The notes beneath the pieces were generated by a model, which was not told the DNA's origin, did no database searches, and was given only the letters and a program-made list of their open reading frames with translations. DNA of 64,000 bases from Durusdinium trenchii (Eukaryota > Sar > Dinophyceae > Suessiales > Symbiodiniaceae). Below, piece by piece: positions 32,355-42,128 of the stretch (positions within the stretch are counted from its first letter, which is position 1; each line of letters starts with the position of its first letter). The stretch covers positions 1,584,854 through 1,648,853 of the forward strand of contig CAXAMN010003558.1 of the NCBI GenBank assembly GCA_963970005.1, in the 5' to 3' direction. The position numbers were made by a program, and so were the translations under genes.

Positions 32355-33550
32355 GAAGAAGTCCGGGTGGCGCTTTGACAGCAGGGGTGCCACCCTTCCC
32401 TGCATGCTCTGCTGATGTTGAATTCGATCCTTTCCATGGCCGTGAGCTCAATGACTTCATTCGAGAAGAACGATGGCGTGAGCTTTTTCCACTGCCGCAC
32501 GCGGTCCCTACCGGCTCAGGCTACGGGCTTTCCACATCTTCTAGACGAAGGAAGGCCAAGGTCCGTGGTTTGGTTGAGGAGTCAAATCGTGTAATTGACA
32601 GTTTGAACGAGATGTATGCCGCACAGTCCAATGTTTGTGAAACTAGAGTCAGTGAAGCACAGAGGGCTAGTCAGCATGCAATTTTTCAGCAATTGGCCCG
32701 AATGCCCAGGGCTCAAAAACAATGCAGTATGCGTGAGGCTGTTCAAGAGCTTCTGCAGTGTGACTCCTCCTACGGACAGGAGGATTTTGTCAGCACGGTA
32801 CGCCCCTATGACCGAGAGCTTGTTTCGCTCCCTGACACGGGAGATTGTCCGATAGCACTGGACCAGGTCCTTGATGAACATGGACGACAAGTACTTGGTG
32901 ATCCTCAATGCAGTATGCTTCTCTCGGAGGAGGAGTGGGGGCAGGTGCTGGAAGAGGGAGATTTGGTGAGACCATATATGGATGAGAGGTTGCAGAAAGA
33001 TCAAAAGTTGTACGTTTCTTTCGTTCAGGACTTGCATGCAAAGGGGATGATCTCTTTCACCTCGAGGCCACGGGAAATTGCTCCTCCGTTTTTCGTCAAA
33101 AAGAAGAATGGACGACTACGCCTTATTCTTGATTGTCGAGCCGTGAACAAACGCTTCAAAAAACCGCCACCACTGGCCTTGGGTGCTGGTACCTCGTGGG
33201 CTCAGGTGGCGATCCCAGAGGGCTCTACGTTGTATCTGGCTCAATCCGACATCAAGGACTATTTTTACAGCCTTGCATTACCACAAGAACTACAAAGCCT
33301 GTTTTGTCTTCCGGCCATTGCCAAGTCGGCCTTGCAGGACTGGAACATCGACATGGCGACTGTGGATGAAGATGCAGAAGGCTGGACTTTCCCGATGCTG
33401 CGGGTGGTTCCCATGGGCTGGAGTTGGGCAATGTGGGTTGCACAACGTGTTCACACCCATCTGTGCATTGAGGCTGGAGGTCTAGCATTGACCGGGTCGT
33501 GGTTGAGAGCAAGGCCCCTCCAGACATTTCAGACAAAGAGGTCATTTTGA
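32351..33550 (+). CDS. ORF2a: reverse transcriptase, N-terminal part
   Basis: ATG 32351 overlaps the Gag stop (ATGA). About 240 residues of unknown function precede the RT domain. RT motifs seen: PPFFVKKKNGRLRLILDCRA (fingers), SDIKDYFYSLALP (motif A, catalytic Asp) and VVPMGWSWAMWVAQ (motif B). The frame then runs into non-homologous residues and stops at 33548-33550, while motif C (YADN) is encoded in the -1 frame. The frame change falls between 33472, where the other frame opens after a TGA at 33469-33471, and about 33500. No obvious slippery heptamer is visible. A 1-nt deletion in this copy or a recoding event are both possible. Confidence 0.8.
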   Translation: MRRSPGGALTAGVPPFPACSADVEFDPFHGRELNDFIREERWRELFPLPHAVPTGSGYGLSTSSRRRKAKVRGLVEESNRVIDSLNEMYAAQSNVCETRVSEAQRASQHAIFQQLARMPRAQKQCSMREAVQELLQCDSSYGQEDFVSTVRPYDRELVSLPDTGDCPIALDQVLDEHGRQVLGDPQCSMLLSEEEWGQVLEEGDLVRPYMDERLQKDQKLYVSFVQDLHAKGMISFTSRPREIAPPFFVKKKNGRLRLILDCRAVNKRFKKPPPLALGAGTSWAQVAIPEGSTLYLAQSDIKDYFYSLALPQELQSLFCLPAIAKSALQDWNIDMATVDEDAEGWTFPMLRVVPMGWSWAMWVAQRVHTHLCIEAGGLALTGSWLRARPLQTFQTKRSF

Positions 33551-36477
33551 TCCCCTACGCTGACAATCTGAACGTTGCAGGCATTGATGAACTTCGAGTT
33601 CAAGAGGTAAAGGACAAGATCGTTCGAAGGCTCCGGCAAATCGGATTCAGGGTGCGTGAAGAACTTGAAGCATGTCCCATTGGGCAAAGCCTTGGTTTCC
33701 TGATCGATGGACAGAAGGGTATTGTCACGCCAATTCCGGAAAGGCTGCAGAAGGTGAAGCTGGCACTGGATTGGCTTGGCAGGCGACCGTGGGTTTCAGG
33801 GAAACAAGTAGAGCGGCTTATTGGGCATTGCATTCATTTCATGCTTCTTCGACGTGAGTTGCTTTCGGTTTTCAGAGCCATGTACGATTTTGTTCAAAAG
33901 AGTTATCACTACAAGAGCGTGCTTTTTCCATCAGCAGCAAGAGAAGCGCGTTGGGCCTCCAGTCTTTTGGGCCTATGCAGTGTTGACCTCAAGCGAACTT
34001 GGAGTGAGAAGGTGACCAGCAGTGACGCCTCTCTGTCAGGCATTGCTGTATGCACACGTGAGCTGCCTCGTGAGGAAGTAGCCCGCATAGGTGCACAGAG
34101 AGAACCCTGGCGATACAGGTACAGGGAGCTTCCACCGCCACGTGAAGCTGCACTACATAGAGGGGATCCTTTTTCTGACATTTCTACTGTTAAGCCTCTA
34201 CGGACGGATTTGGAACCTGAAGATCCTTTTGAGCTCAACGAGAAATTTCTTGAAGTTCCCCCCGAAGTGATGCAGCAGGACCACTGGCATGAAGCCTTCG
34301 CTGTGCATATGAAACATGCTGAGCATATCACGTTGCTTGAGGCCAGAGGTGTTGTATTTTCACTTAGGCACAAATTTCGTTCAGTTCAGCATTTTGCAAG
34401 GCGGCATTTGCATTTTGGGGACAACATGAGCATGGTGTTGATGATTTCTAAAGGACGCTCGAGCACCTTCCCCATGTTGAAGGTTTGTAGAAGACTGTGT
34501 GCATTGCTGCTATGTACTGACTCCTACCTGTCCATTCGCTGGATTCCGTCGGAGTTGAACGTTGCTGACAAGGGTTCTCGAAGGTGGGAGCATCTTAGAA
34601 AACAGCATGTTGCTGGCAGAGCCAGTGAGAGGCAGGAGCTTCGGAGGATTCATGAAAGGTGCTACCCAACTCGAACTGGCCAACAAGACCATGGACAAGC
34701 TGCATTCAGTCCCTTGCCCCCAGAAGAAGAGAGGCAGGGTTTTGATGACCCACTTCGACAAGAAGCCGGCAGAGAAGGCAAAGACTCGAGCGCAAGTGGT
34801 GGCCAAAAGAACGGATCCACCCCGCTTCAAGGGACAGACGAACTTGGAGCGATTGGCAGTCTCAGAGGCGGTCGCCCGGGACTACACACGAAGAATAGAG
34901 GACTTGAGACGATTCTCGAAGATGCAGAAGCTTTCTTTGAAGGGTCCCAAGAAATTGGACGAGGCCTGCACCAGATTTCTCAACGACATCTTCGAGCAGG
35001 GCGTCGAGTTCCACGAAGGCTCAAAATTTGTGGCCGCAGTGAAAGATGCGTTCCCAGACTATGGCCCGAAGGGCATGTTGCCTCGGATGGTCCGGGCGCT
35101 GCAGGGTTGGGGGAAGGTCGACCCTCAAAAGACACGACCTCCCCTTCCATGGGAGCTGGTGGCGAGCCTCGCCATGAAGATGAGGAAGCGGGGCCGCCTG
35201 CAGCCGGCGCTGGCAACCCTGACAATGTTCACTGCTTACCTGAGGCCAGGCGAGTGTCTGGCCATTCAGAAGACAGATCTGGTGAAGCCGATGCCGAAGC
35301 AAGAGTTTCATACATTGCATCTTCATCCTGCCGAACGACACGAGGCCTCAAAAGTTGGAATCTCAGAGGAATCAATCCAACTGGATGCCACGCAGGTGCA
35401 ATGGCTGGGGCTAGCCCTCGAGCAGCTCCAATCCCCAGGTCCCTTCCTTTTCGACCTGGGATACACGGAGATGGTGAGTGCCTGGAAACAAGCACTCGTC
35501 GACGTAGGACTGGAGCACAACCACGCCGTGCTCCATCAGCTTCGCCACTCTGGACCTTCGTTCGATCGATGCCACCGTCTCAGGTCGCTGATGGAGATCA
35601 AAGCCAGAGGCCGATGGGCCGCGGATGCCAGTCTCCGTCGCTACGAGCAGCATGGCCGCTTGAATCAGGAATATCATCGCCTACCACTGGCGACACAAAA
35701 GCTTGTTTTGCAGTTGGAAGAGCAGATGAGAAAGCTGGGCCCAAAGTTTTTCACCCACCCTCAACAATAGACAATGGAAAGCTGTTTATTGAGCTGTTCT
35801 CCGGATGCGCACGCCTTTCAGAGGCCATGGCAGTGCATGGTTTCACAGCCATTGCCTACGACATTGACTATGGCGCAGGCTGTGACCTCCTGGATGCCAG
35901 AATCCGCTTGGACTTGACTCGATTTATCAAGCAGCATCGAAGTCGTATTGCGTTGATTTGGCTGGGCACTCCTTGTACTAGAAGGCATGACGGTGGCCCT
36001 CCGCCATTGAGGGACGATTGTGAAAATCTTTGGGGGTTTGCCGATCTACATCCACATGATCGCACAAAAGTTAGCTTGGGCAATGAGTTGCTGTTCACCT
36101 CAAAGTTTTACATAGACCTTGCTTGCCATTTGTCTATTCCCTGGGTCATGGAAAACCCCTATACATCCAGGATCTGGCTCACGCCGCAAGCTTTGGCATT
36201 GAAAACCTTTGGGGCACGTCTCCATGAAACACATTTCTGTTGTTTTGGGACGCCTTGGAGAAAGGCTACAGGACTGTTGGAATGGGGTTTCCCTTCGCTC
36301 CAAGCATGTGCACTGACCTGCCAACCACTGGGAGGGCGCTGCCAACACTCCGGCAAGCGCCATGTTGCATTGTCCGGCCGGGACGAGGAAGGTCGCTGGA
36401 GGACACATGTGGCGCAACCTTACCCTCGCTTGCTTTGTGCTCAGATCGCCCACCAACTACAGAGTTCACTAGTGTAA
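33472..36477 (+). CDS. ORF2b: RT C-terminus, RNase H and, downstream in the same frame, C5-methyltransferase-like domain
   Basis: The frame is open without a stop from 33472 to TAA 36475-36477. It opens with DRVVVESKAP then IPYADNLNVAG (RT motif C, Asn instead of the second Asp). RNase H follows, with candidate catalytic residues Asp (SSDAS, codon 34024), Glu (LLEAR, 34339), Asp (FGDNM, 34420) and Asp (NVADKGSR, 34567). From about 34600 to 35760 the frame overlaps the recombinase gene and translates to Arg/Pro/Ser-rich sequence with no domain. The methyltransferase-like region starts near 35779: KLFIELFSGCARLSEAM, YDIDYG, WLGTPCTRRHDGG (Cys codon 35974-35976), VSLGNELLF and WVMENPYTS (Glu-Asn-Pro 36151-36159). 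There is no ATG before this domain in frame, so it needs readthrough of ORF2b, a -1 shift from the recombinase or another start. Confidence 0.8.
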   Translation, partial: GWRSSIDRVVVESKAPPDISDKEVILIPYADNLNVAGIDELRVQEVKDKIVRRLRQIGFRVREELEACPIGQSLGFLIDGQKGIVTPIPERLQKVKLALDWLGRRPWVSGKQVERLIGHCIHFMLLRRELLSVFRAMYDFVQKSYHYKSVLFPSAAREARWASSLLGLCSVDLKRTWSEKVTSSDASLSGIAVCTRELPREEVARIGAQREPWRYRYRELPPPREAALHRGDPFSDISTVKPLRTDLEPEDPFELNEKFLEVPPEVMQQDHWHEAFAVHMKHAEHITLLEARGVVFSLRHKFRSVQHFARRHLHFGDNMSMVLMISKGRSSTFPMLKVCRRLCALLLCTDSYLSIRWIPSELNVADKGSRRWEHLRKQHVAGRASERQELRRIHERCYPTRTGQQDHGQAAFSPLPPEEERQGFDDPLRQEAGREGKDSSASGGQKNGSTPLQGTDELGAIGSLRGGRPGLHTKNRGLETILEDAEAFFEGSQEIGRGLHQISQRHLRAGRRVPRRLKICGRSERCVPRLWPEGHVASDGPGAAGLGEGRPSKDTTSPSMGAGGEPRHEDEEAGPPAAGAGNPDNVHCLPEARRVSGHSEDRSGEADAEARVSYIASSSCRTTRGLKSWNLRGINPTGCHAGAMAGASPRAAPIPRSLPFRPGIHGDGECLETSTRRRRTGAQPRRAPSASPLWTFVRSMPPSQVADGDQSQRPMGRGCQSPSLRAAWPLESGISSPTTGDTKACFAVGRADEKAGPKVFHPPSTIDNGKLFIELFSGCARLSEAMAVHGFTAIAYDIDYGAGCDLLDARIRLDLTRFIKQHRSRIALIWLGTPCTRRHDGGPPPLRDDCENLWGFADLHPHDRTKVSLGNELLFTSKFYIDLACHLSIPWVMENPYTSRIWLTPQALALKTFGARLHETHFCCFGTPWRKATGLLEWGFPSLQACALTCQPLGGRCQHSGKRHVALSGRDEEGRWRTHVAQPYPRLLCAQIAHQLQSSLV
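34607..35770 (+). CDS. ORF3: tyrosine recombinase (DIRS-type integrase), overprinted
   Basis: Lies in the +1 frame relative to ORF2b. First ATG is at 34607; the frame is open from about 34562 and ends at TAG 35768-35770. A Lys-rich N-terminal region is followed by an arm-binding-like helical part and the catalytic domain. Conserved residues: Arg in AYLRPGE (codon 35243), His-x-x-Arg-His in VLHQLRHSG (His 35534, Arg 35543), a GRW motif in place of the second His, and the nucleophile Tyr in SLRRYEQHGR (codon 35642). These form the R-H-R-(H/W)-Y set of tyrosine recombinases and would circularise and integrate the element cDNA. All residues are present, so the enzyme could be active. ATG 34607 lies about 40 nt after the last RNase H Asp codon. 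Confidence 0.82.
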   Translation: MLLAEPVRGRSFGGFMKGATQLELANKTMDKLHSVPCPQKKRGRVLMTHFDKKPAEKAKTRAQVVAKRTDPPRFKGQTNLERLAVSEAVARDYTRRIEDLRRFSKMQKLSLKGPKKLDEACTRFLNDIFEQGVEFHEGSKFVAAVKDAFPDYGPKGMLPRMVRALQGWGKVDPQKTRPPLPWELVASLAMKMRKRGRLQPALATLTMFTAYLRPGECLAIQKTDLVKPMPKQEFHTLHLHPAERHEASKVGISEESIQLDATQVQWLGLALEQLQSPGPFLFDLGYTEMVSAWKQALVDVGLEHNHAVLHQLRHSGPSFDRCHRLRSLMEIKARGRWAADASLRRYEQHGRLNQEYHRLPLATQKLVLQLEEQMRKLGPKFFTHPQQ

Positions 36478-36531
36478 GTGGATTGGGTTGAGATGGGCCT
36501 GATTCAAAACCTGGAATCAGAGCCAACCTTT

Positions 36532-36541
36532 NNNNNNNNNN
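36532..36541. other. Assembly gap (10 N) near the retroelement right end
   Basis: Ten N bases lie 55 bp after the end of the methyltransferase-like frame. The element terminus may be lost or collapsed here. Confidence 0.95.
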
Positions 36542-36867
36542 TTGAAAAGGTGCGAGGGTACACTGGCCGGAGCGGACGTGTGGAACATATATATATATAT
36601 CGCTGCTAAAAAGAAACAACAATATATTTTCTCAATGCGCGATGTCGTGATTGTGCACCGACAAATGTGTCAAGTGGAAACGTTTTCGCTACGTGGAATG
36701 TGGAATGCGCTCGGTTCACGCCACGCCACCCCGAAACGGCGGTGGGTTTGTCATGGGAAACGGGTGGCCCCCGAGTCGTTGGCCCCTCTCCGTGTGTTGC
36801 GGTCCGACTGCTGTCGGACGAACTGTCGCTGTCAACACACATCCAAAGGATTCATATGGATTCAGTC

Positions 36868-36985
36868 CTTGCTCCTAGTAGCGTCCTTGCTCCTAGTAGT
36901 AAGGCCAGGAGCCCCTAGTAGCGTCCGATCGCTCCTAGTAGCGATGCCAGGAGCCCCTAGTAGCGTCCGACCGCTCCTAATACCT
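36868..36985 (-). repeat. GGAGC/CTACTAGG tandem repeat, short inverted copy
   Basis: Units of GCTCCTAGTAGCG..CC and GCCAGGAGCCCCTAGTAGCG. This is the reverse complement of the array at 40808-41348, so the two arrays face each other across about 3.8 kb just downstream of the retroelement. Confidence 0.7.
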
Positions 36986-36989
36986 TTGA

Positions 36990-39900
36990 GGGGACTGGGT
37001 CGGACTGGGTGTTGAGAACATTGCGACCATTTTTTGATTTGTTTCGCCATCCTTTTCCGAAAGCATGGCATGCACAGGGTCTTGTTCATCGAGTCTTTCA
37101 CAGATGATAGTGACGAGATAGTTTGTTGTATATGATTATGGTTTGTGTTTTTTTGTTTAAACATTTGTCCAAACCAATCTTTGAGGCAACTATCATCCTT
37201 GAACTCTGTTTTTCAAGACAAACTGTTTAAAGAAGGGTCAGTGTTTAAGTGTTTCCACTGTTTCATTATGACCTTAAGCTGCACAATCAATCTGGCAATC
37301 TGTAGTCTGTGTTTGGATGGTTGAGGTTGACCAACACCACATCAATAAATTCACATAAATTCACACATGAATTGAAATCCTGAAGTAAGATATGAAACAA
37401 GGCAAATCGAGGGAAATTACAGATGTTTTATTCATACGATACACATACATTAATGTAAATTGAACTTCACAAGACGTACTTTCCAGGCTCTGTCAGAGAT
37501 TAAACAGTTGGACCAATCTATGGCGATTTTCCACATCAAACTCTTGGATTTGTTTGAGGCTCCCGAAGTCTTGGCCACGGTCAGCCACCGAACACTGAAC
37601 ATATGAACAGGTTTGCCATGTTTTGCCGAAGTTAGCAAGAAAGGGGACTATGTTTGTTCCTGCCTTGCAGTTTCTTTTGCCCTGTTTCCTCCCATGGCTC
37701 CTATCTCTCCTATACGCCCCTATGTGCTCCTTTCTTTGGTCTTTCTTTTGGGCGCATTGGCCTTTGGTCGAAGATGCTTGTTTGGTTGCAAAGGCGTCCT
37801 TCTGCCCGGCCTGCGCTCTTTGTTTACTCCAGTTTCTTGAACTCTTTGGACGAGTTCCAGAAAACCTGGCTGGGCCCTGTTAAACTTCTTGGTTTTTCGC
37901 TGGATGTGCCGAACACCACCGGGGTCACTTCATCCCACCACCGGTCTGCTGGAGTTGGGAGCTGGCAGGATCCGCCAACCACGCAGGCGCCCATGGAAAG
38001 TGTTGAAGTTTGGGGATTTGCTGGGGTTTGATTTGGTTTAATGAATGGTGGCCATCAGAGGTGCTATGTTTCCGCTTTACTATTGCTGTTATTATTGTTA
38101 TCATTATTAATGCTACTATTAATACTATATTATTATATAGTACTTTTTACCCTGGTTGTATAAATATTGTCAATGTTTGGCATGCAAGTGGTGATGGGAG
38201 ACGCGTGGGTTGTTTCCAGGTTTGTGTTGCAAGTGCAGGACTGCTAGTTGAGCGATCTTGAGGTACGAGAGATTTCTGATCCATGTGGCCGGTGCACCTA
38301 ATTTACTCCTTTTCAGCAGTAGTTATTGGAAAATCTCAAGTGGTCTCTCACACCTCTCTTTGATCTTGACTCTTGAAACTGAGTTTTGCTTGGAATTTTT
38401 AGCACGGCAAAGAGTTTCTCAATGCCATCCACTTGTTTGTGTCATGAGGTCTGAGGTGTTTCTCACGCCAACAGAAAGTTGAGTATCGATTACACGGTAT
38501 ACCTGGGCCCAGAGAAAATCTCAAAGAGATTGGCGGCATCGGCATCCATGGTGCCTCGGCCCGCGAAAATCGTCCGCAGGAACCGCAGGTCTATGAAGCC
38601 TTTTTTACCAGCGGTCAGGAGAACCCTATCAGCGCTCACGCCGGTTCCAGCGTCGATTCCGCATGCGGGTTCCGCGGTGGGGAACCTGCGTGCGGGGAAC
38701 CCGCGTGCGGGTTCACCCGCGGGTGCTGCTAAAAAGGGGAGAGTACTGTGATGTTGTCCAGCGGAGGTCGGAGGTGCTCAGGTTCTGCACTGAGAGTGAT
38801 TCCCACGTTTGGTACCGAGTTCCGCGAGGGATATATCTTGACAAAGATCTTAACTCATTTTGTTTTTTTGCTTATTCATATGAATATGTGTCTGCCTTGT
38901 GCATGTGAAAAACACAACTAAGATTGCCTGCCAGCGACGTTGCACAAGCGTGTTTCTTTCCTCATGTTGATGTTTAACTCTAAAAAAAGGAACGGCCCGT
39001 CCGAGGTATTTGTCACGTTCGCTGAGCTGCTTGGTAAATCGTTTCGTCGTGAGCTCCATGGTTACATCCCCCATGCTTGGGGCAGCTGTGCAGGAGAAGG
39101 TGGCGATCGAGGATCCATGGGTGCCGCTGCCCAGAGAGGCACCGAACGCATCGATCCGCACGATGAACACTTACCGGAAGAAGAGAGAAAGGCTGATGCA
39201 GCCTGGTGGGAGAAAGTGCTTGGTGGGATAAACAAACATGGAATCAGATTTCTAGAAGAATCAGAAAGCTGTGGTGTGGGGCCGCTCACATGAATCCATG
39301 TGTTGGATTGGATTTTGAAGATACGACGCCAGTAAGGGCCATCCTCTGAAACCTCACGTGAGAGCAAGCGTTCCAAGCAGACCGACTCAGTCGGAGGAAA
39401 AGCATGTCGTTGTTGTTCTGACAATGGTGCAATGTGACGGTTTTTTAAGACCCGCTACCAAACCCTTGGAGTCCACCAAGCAGAGGTAAGTCTGAGGCAA
39501 GCAAAGAACTGTGGAGACCACAAACATAGAAGAATGCTCGTTTGGGCCAAGTTCCAACCCTTGGCTGTTTCGATATGTGTCGATGCCCTCTTCAGATGTT
39601 CATAAGGGTTCCCTGTTAAGCTTTGACCAAGAGCCGTATCAATTGATTATCATTCATGCCGTACCCTTTTGAGAAATCCATTGTTTGTGGGCGAGTTTGA
39701 TTTCGTGGCACATTCAAATGTTAAAGCTACAACCCACTTAGACCCTGAGCAGCTGAAGCCTTCTGCACCTAGGGAGCCATGTTTCACAAAACATTCAATC
39801 AGTGCTGGTGCGTATGACTCGAGGGTATGATGGGCTCTACTCGCCGACTGCGTGTACAGCGCACAGCAGGGGAGTGAGCAATTGAGGCATTTGGAGGCCA

Positions 39901-40800
39901 AGTCGTGACTCGAGTGATGTCACCAGGCCTCGCTGTCTTCATGTCAGGGATCCTTATCAGGTGATGTTGTTCTATGTAGCACATCGGAACATCATCGAAC
40001 ATTCGTTTTTCCTCTTTCCTTGATTCTGGCCTGCTATCCTCTTGCCTGCGAGACTATTTGTGTCGCTTAATTCTGCGCAGGACAGTCGAGCCTCATCCCG
40101 ATCCAGGAGCTTACAAAGGGGCTATGGCACGTTGGAGGACAAGGATGTCTTTCAATGAAGCGCAGTGCTGGAGGGCGGCCATCATGCAGAAAGCGTAACG
40201 AGTTTTGGGGTGATGACCATCCATGTACAATACTACATGCTCAAGCACAGAAGTTGGTTCGACAGTTCCTAAAGTTAAAAGCTGGCGTCCGCGCTTTTGC
40301 ATTTTCTACAGCATCCAAATAGGGATAATTAGTACTGTATCATGTTATAACAATTCTTTTAACTTTAAAGATGTTGTGTACCCCGCCACAACAAAACTTA
40401 GGGTACCACCCAGCACGGGTGCCTTAAAGTAGGAGACTTCCCAGGCAACGACCCCCTGGAAGACGCACCTACCCAGATGCTCTGTTCACAGCCCGACCGG
40501 TCCCTCAAATCCTTAGGGATTAGTTCGAACCCAGACCCCTCCTGCATAGGGTTCGGGTCCAGGAGCGTTTGCGCGAACTTCATTTCTTCAACCTGGATCC
40601 ATTCGGCATCCCCAGTTCCGCACCAGACCCGAAGAGTTTTTGTTGCATGGCCGGTCATCGGTCAGAACGGATTCGAACGGTTGTCGGTGGCGTTCATCAG
40701 ACCTACAGCTGGTGATGGAAGGCAAGAACTTGATTTGAGTGGTTTCGGGAAATGATTTCCAGATTAGATCTAATATAATATATATATATATGTACATCAA
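36990..40800. other. Gene-poor region
   Basis: AT-rich DNA with (TTA)n-like sequence near 38080-38130. GC-rich ORF-bearing patches at 38480-38750 (Arg/Pro/Ala-rich, no domain) and 39050-39230 (charged frame containing PHDEHLPEEERKADAAWWEK) may be isolated exons. No confident gene. Confidence 0.3.
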
Positions 40801-40807
40801 AGACATG

Positions 40808-41348
40808 AAGGAGCAAGGACGCTACTAGGGGCTCCTGGCCTTACACTAGGGGCTCCTGGCCTTACTACCAGGAGCAAGGGCCTGGCCTTACACCAGGGGC
40901 TCCTGGCCTTACTACCACTTACACTAGGGGCTCCTGGCCTTACTACCAGGAGCAAGGACGCTACTAGGGGCCTGGCCTTACACCAGGGGCTCCTGGCCTT
41001 ACTACCAGCAAGGACGCTACTAGGGGCTCCTGGACCTACTACTAGGAGCAAGGACGCTACTAGGGGCTCCTGGCCTTACTACTAGGAGCAAGGACGCTAC
41101 TAGGGGCTCCTGGCCTTACACTAGGGGCTCCTGGCCTTACTACTAGGAGCAAGGACGCTACTTGGGGCTCCTGTCCTTACACTAGGGGCTCCTGGCCTTA
41201 CTACTAGGAGCAAGGACGCTACTAGGCGCTCCTGGCCTTACTACTAGGAGCAAGGACGCTACTAGGGGCTCCTGGCCCTACTACTAGGAGCAAGGACGCT
41301 ACTAGTTACTAGGGGCTCCTGGCTTTACTACTAGTAACAAGAAGCTAC
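40808..41348 (+). repeat. ~40-bp tandem repeat array (GGAGCAAGGACGCTACTAGG)
   Basis: More than ten imperfect units of about 40 bp built from GGAGCAAGGACGCTACTAGG and GGCTCCTGGCCTTACTACTA. Each half carries GGAGC or GGCTCC ends, so units are partly self-complementary. Some units are shortened, giving a nested pattern. It opens ORFs in several frames that should not be read as genes. Confidence 0.85.
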
Positions 41349-41678
41349 TGTTTTCTAGCAAAAACATGAAGGGTGCATGAACCATGGGCTTCGCAAAACA
41401 CCGTGAGGACATGGGCCCGCTGCCGCGACCCAAAAGCTCCGTGACTTGGGGGCTCATGTCGCCGTGACCGTTCGTGGAGTCGCCGTGGAGTCGTTTGCTG
41501 AGATAGCAGCGCCTTCAAACAGCCACTGACCGTCTACCCGAAAAAGAAGAACAGATCAGATGATTCAGATGAGTTCAGACTTGCTACGTCTCGCCTTCTT
41601 CATTTTTTAAGGGGTGAGGTTCTATCAGTGCCGAGATTCCACTGATCCACTATAATCCACTCCTTAAAAGGTCTTGAA

Positions 41679-42128
41679 ATGCCTTGGGGACGCCTTGGAT
41701 ACGTTTTCTTATGTTTTCTTTGTGCTTGGATTCCTCTCTATGTACAAGCATGGTGCTCGTGGACCACAGTAACACCACACAGAACTTCGGTCAGAAAGAC
41801 AGGTCCGCTTCGGACACTGTGGGGGGGAAGGCAGGGCACAGGGCACGGGCTGAATGATCAGGCGAGTTTGGCTGATGAAGATGGAGAGCTCGTGAAGGTG
41901 TCTTTGGTCAACCTGCAGGCGAGCCCAGGGCTCCGACAGTGTCACCGTTTCGAAGGAATTCTCCGACTTCATCAAGAAAGACATAGAACAACTAAAGTGA
42001 CCCAGTTGGACCCCAAAAACATGTCAAGAAAAGTGTTCGCGCATATTCGGGCTATCTATGTTGGCCAGGTGAACCAGCCCTTGCAGCCAGACCCTGTGGC
42101 AGTAGTTGGAGCCTTAGGGAGCCCGTAA
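41679..42128 (+). CDS. Possible 149-aa secreted/membrane ORF, unknown
   Basis: ATG 41679 to TAA 42126-42128. The N-terminus (MPWGRLGYVFLCFLCAWIPL) resembles a signal peptide or membrane anchor and is followed by a polar region without recognisable domains. An alternative frame nearby reads VSKEFSDFIKKDIEQLK after an AG acceptor, which also looks protein-like, so the true frame is unclear. Single-exon ORFs of this size occur by chance in GC-rich DNA. Confidence 0.3.
   Translation: MPWGRLGYVFLCFLCAWIPLYVQAWCSWTTVTPHRTSVRKTGPLRTLWGGRQGTGHGLNDQASLADEDGELVKVSLVNLQASPGLRQCHRFEGILRLHQERHRTTKVTQLDPKNMSRKVFAHIRAIYVGQVNQPLQPDPVAVVGALGSP

Larger units (their letters stand above)
30806..36477 (+). mobile_element. 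DIRS-like tyrosine-recombinase retrotransposon with methyltransferase-like domain
   Basis: A compact run of + strand ORFs in the order small membrane ORF, Gag-like ORF, RT, RNase H, tyrosine recombinase (YR), C5-methyltransferase-like domain. RT plus YR and no DDE integrase or LTR is the hallmark of the DIRS order, which integrates through a circular intermediate (established knowledge). Classical DIRS elements often carry a Dam-like adenine methylase; this one instead has LFSG, GTPC and ENP motifs of the C5 type. Coding limits are given; true termini (inverted and internal complementary repeats) were not found by eye. A 10-N gap at 36532-36541 may hide the right end. One frame break in RT may mean decay or recoding. 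Confidence 0.85.

Noticed and set aside
34510..35677. Several minus-strand ORFs of 60-110 codons under the retroelement
   Set aside because: Shadows of the + strand recombinase and methyltransferase frames; no domain.
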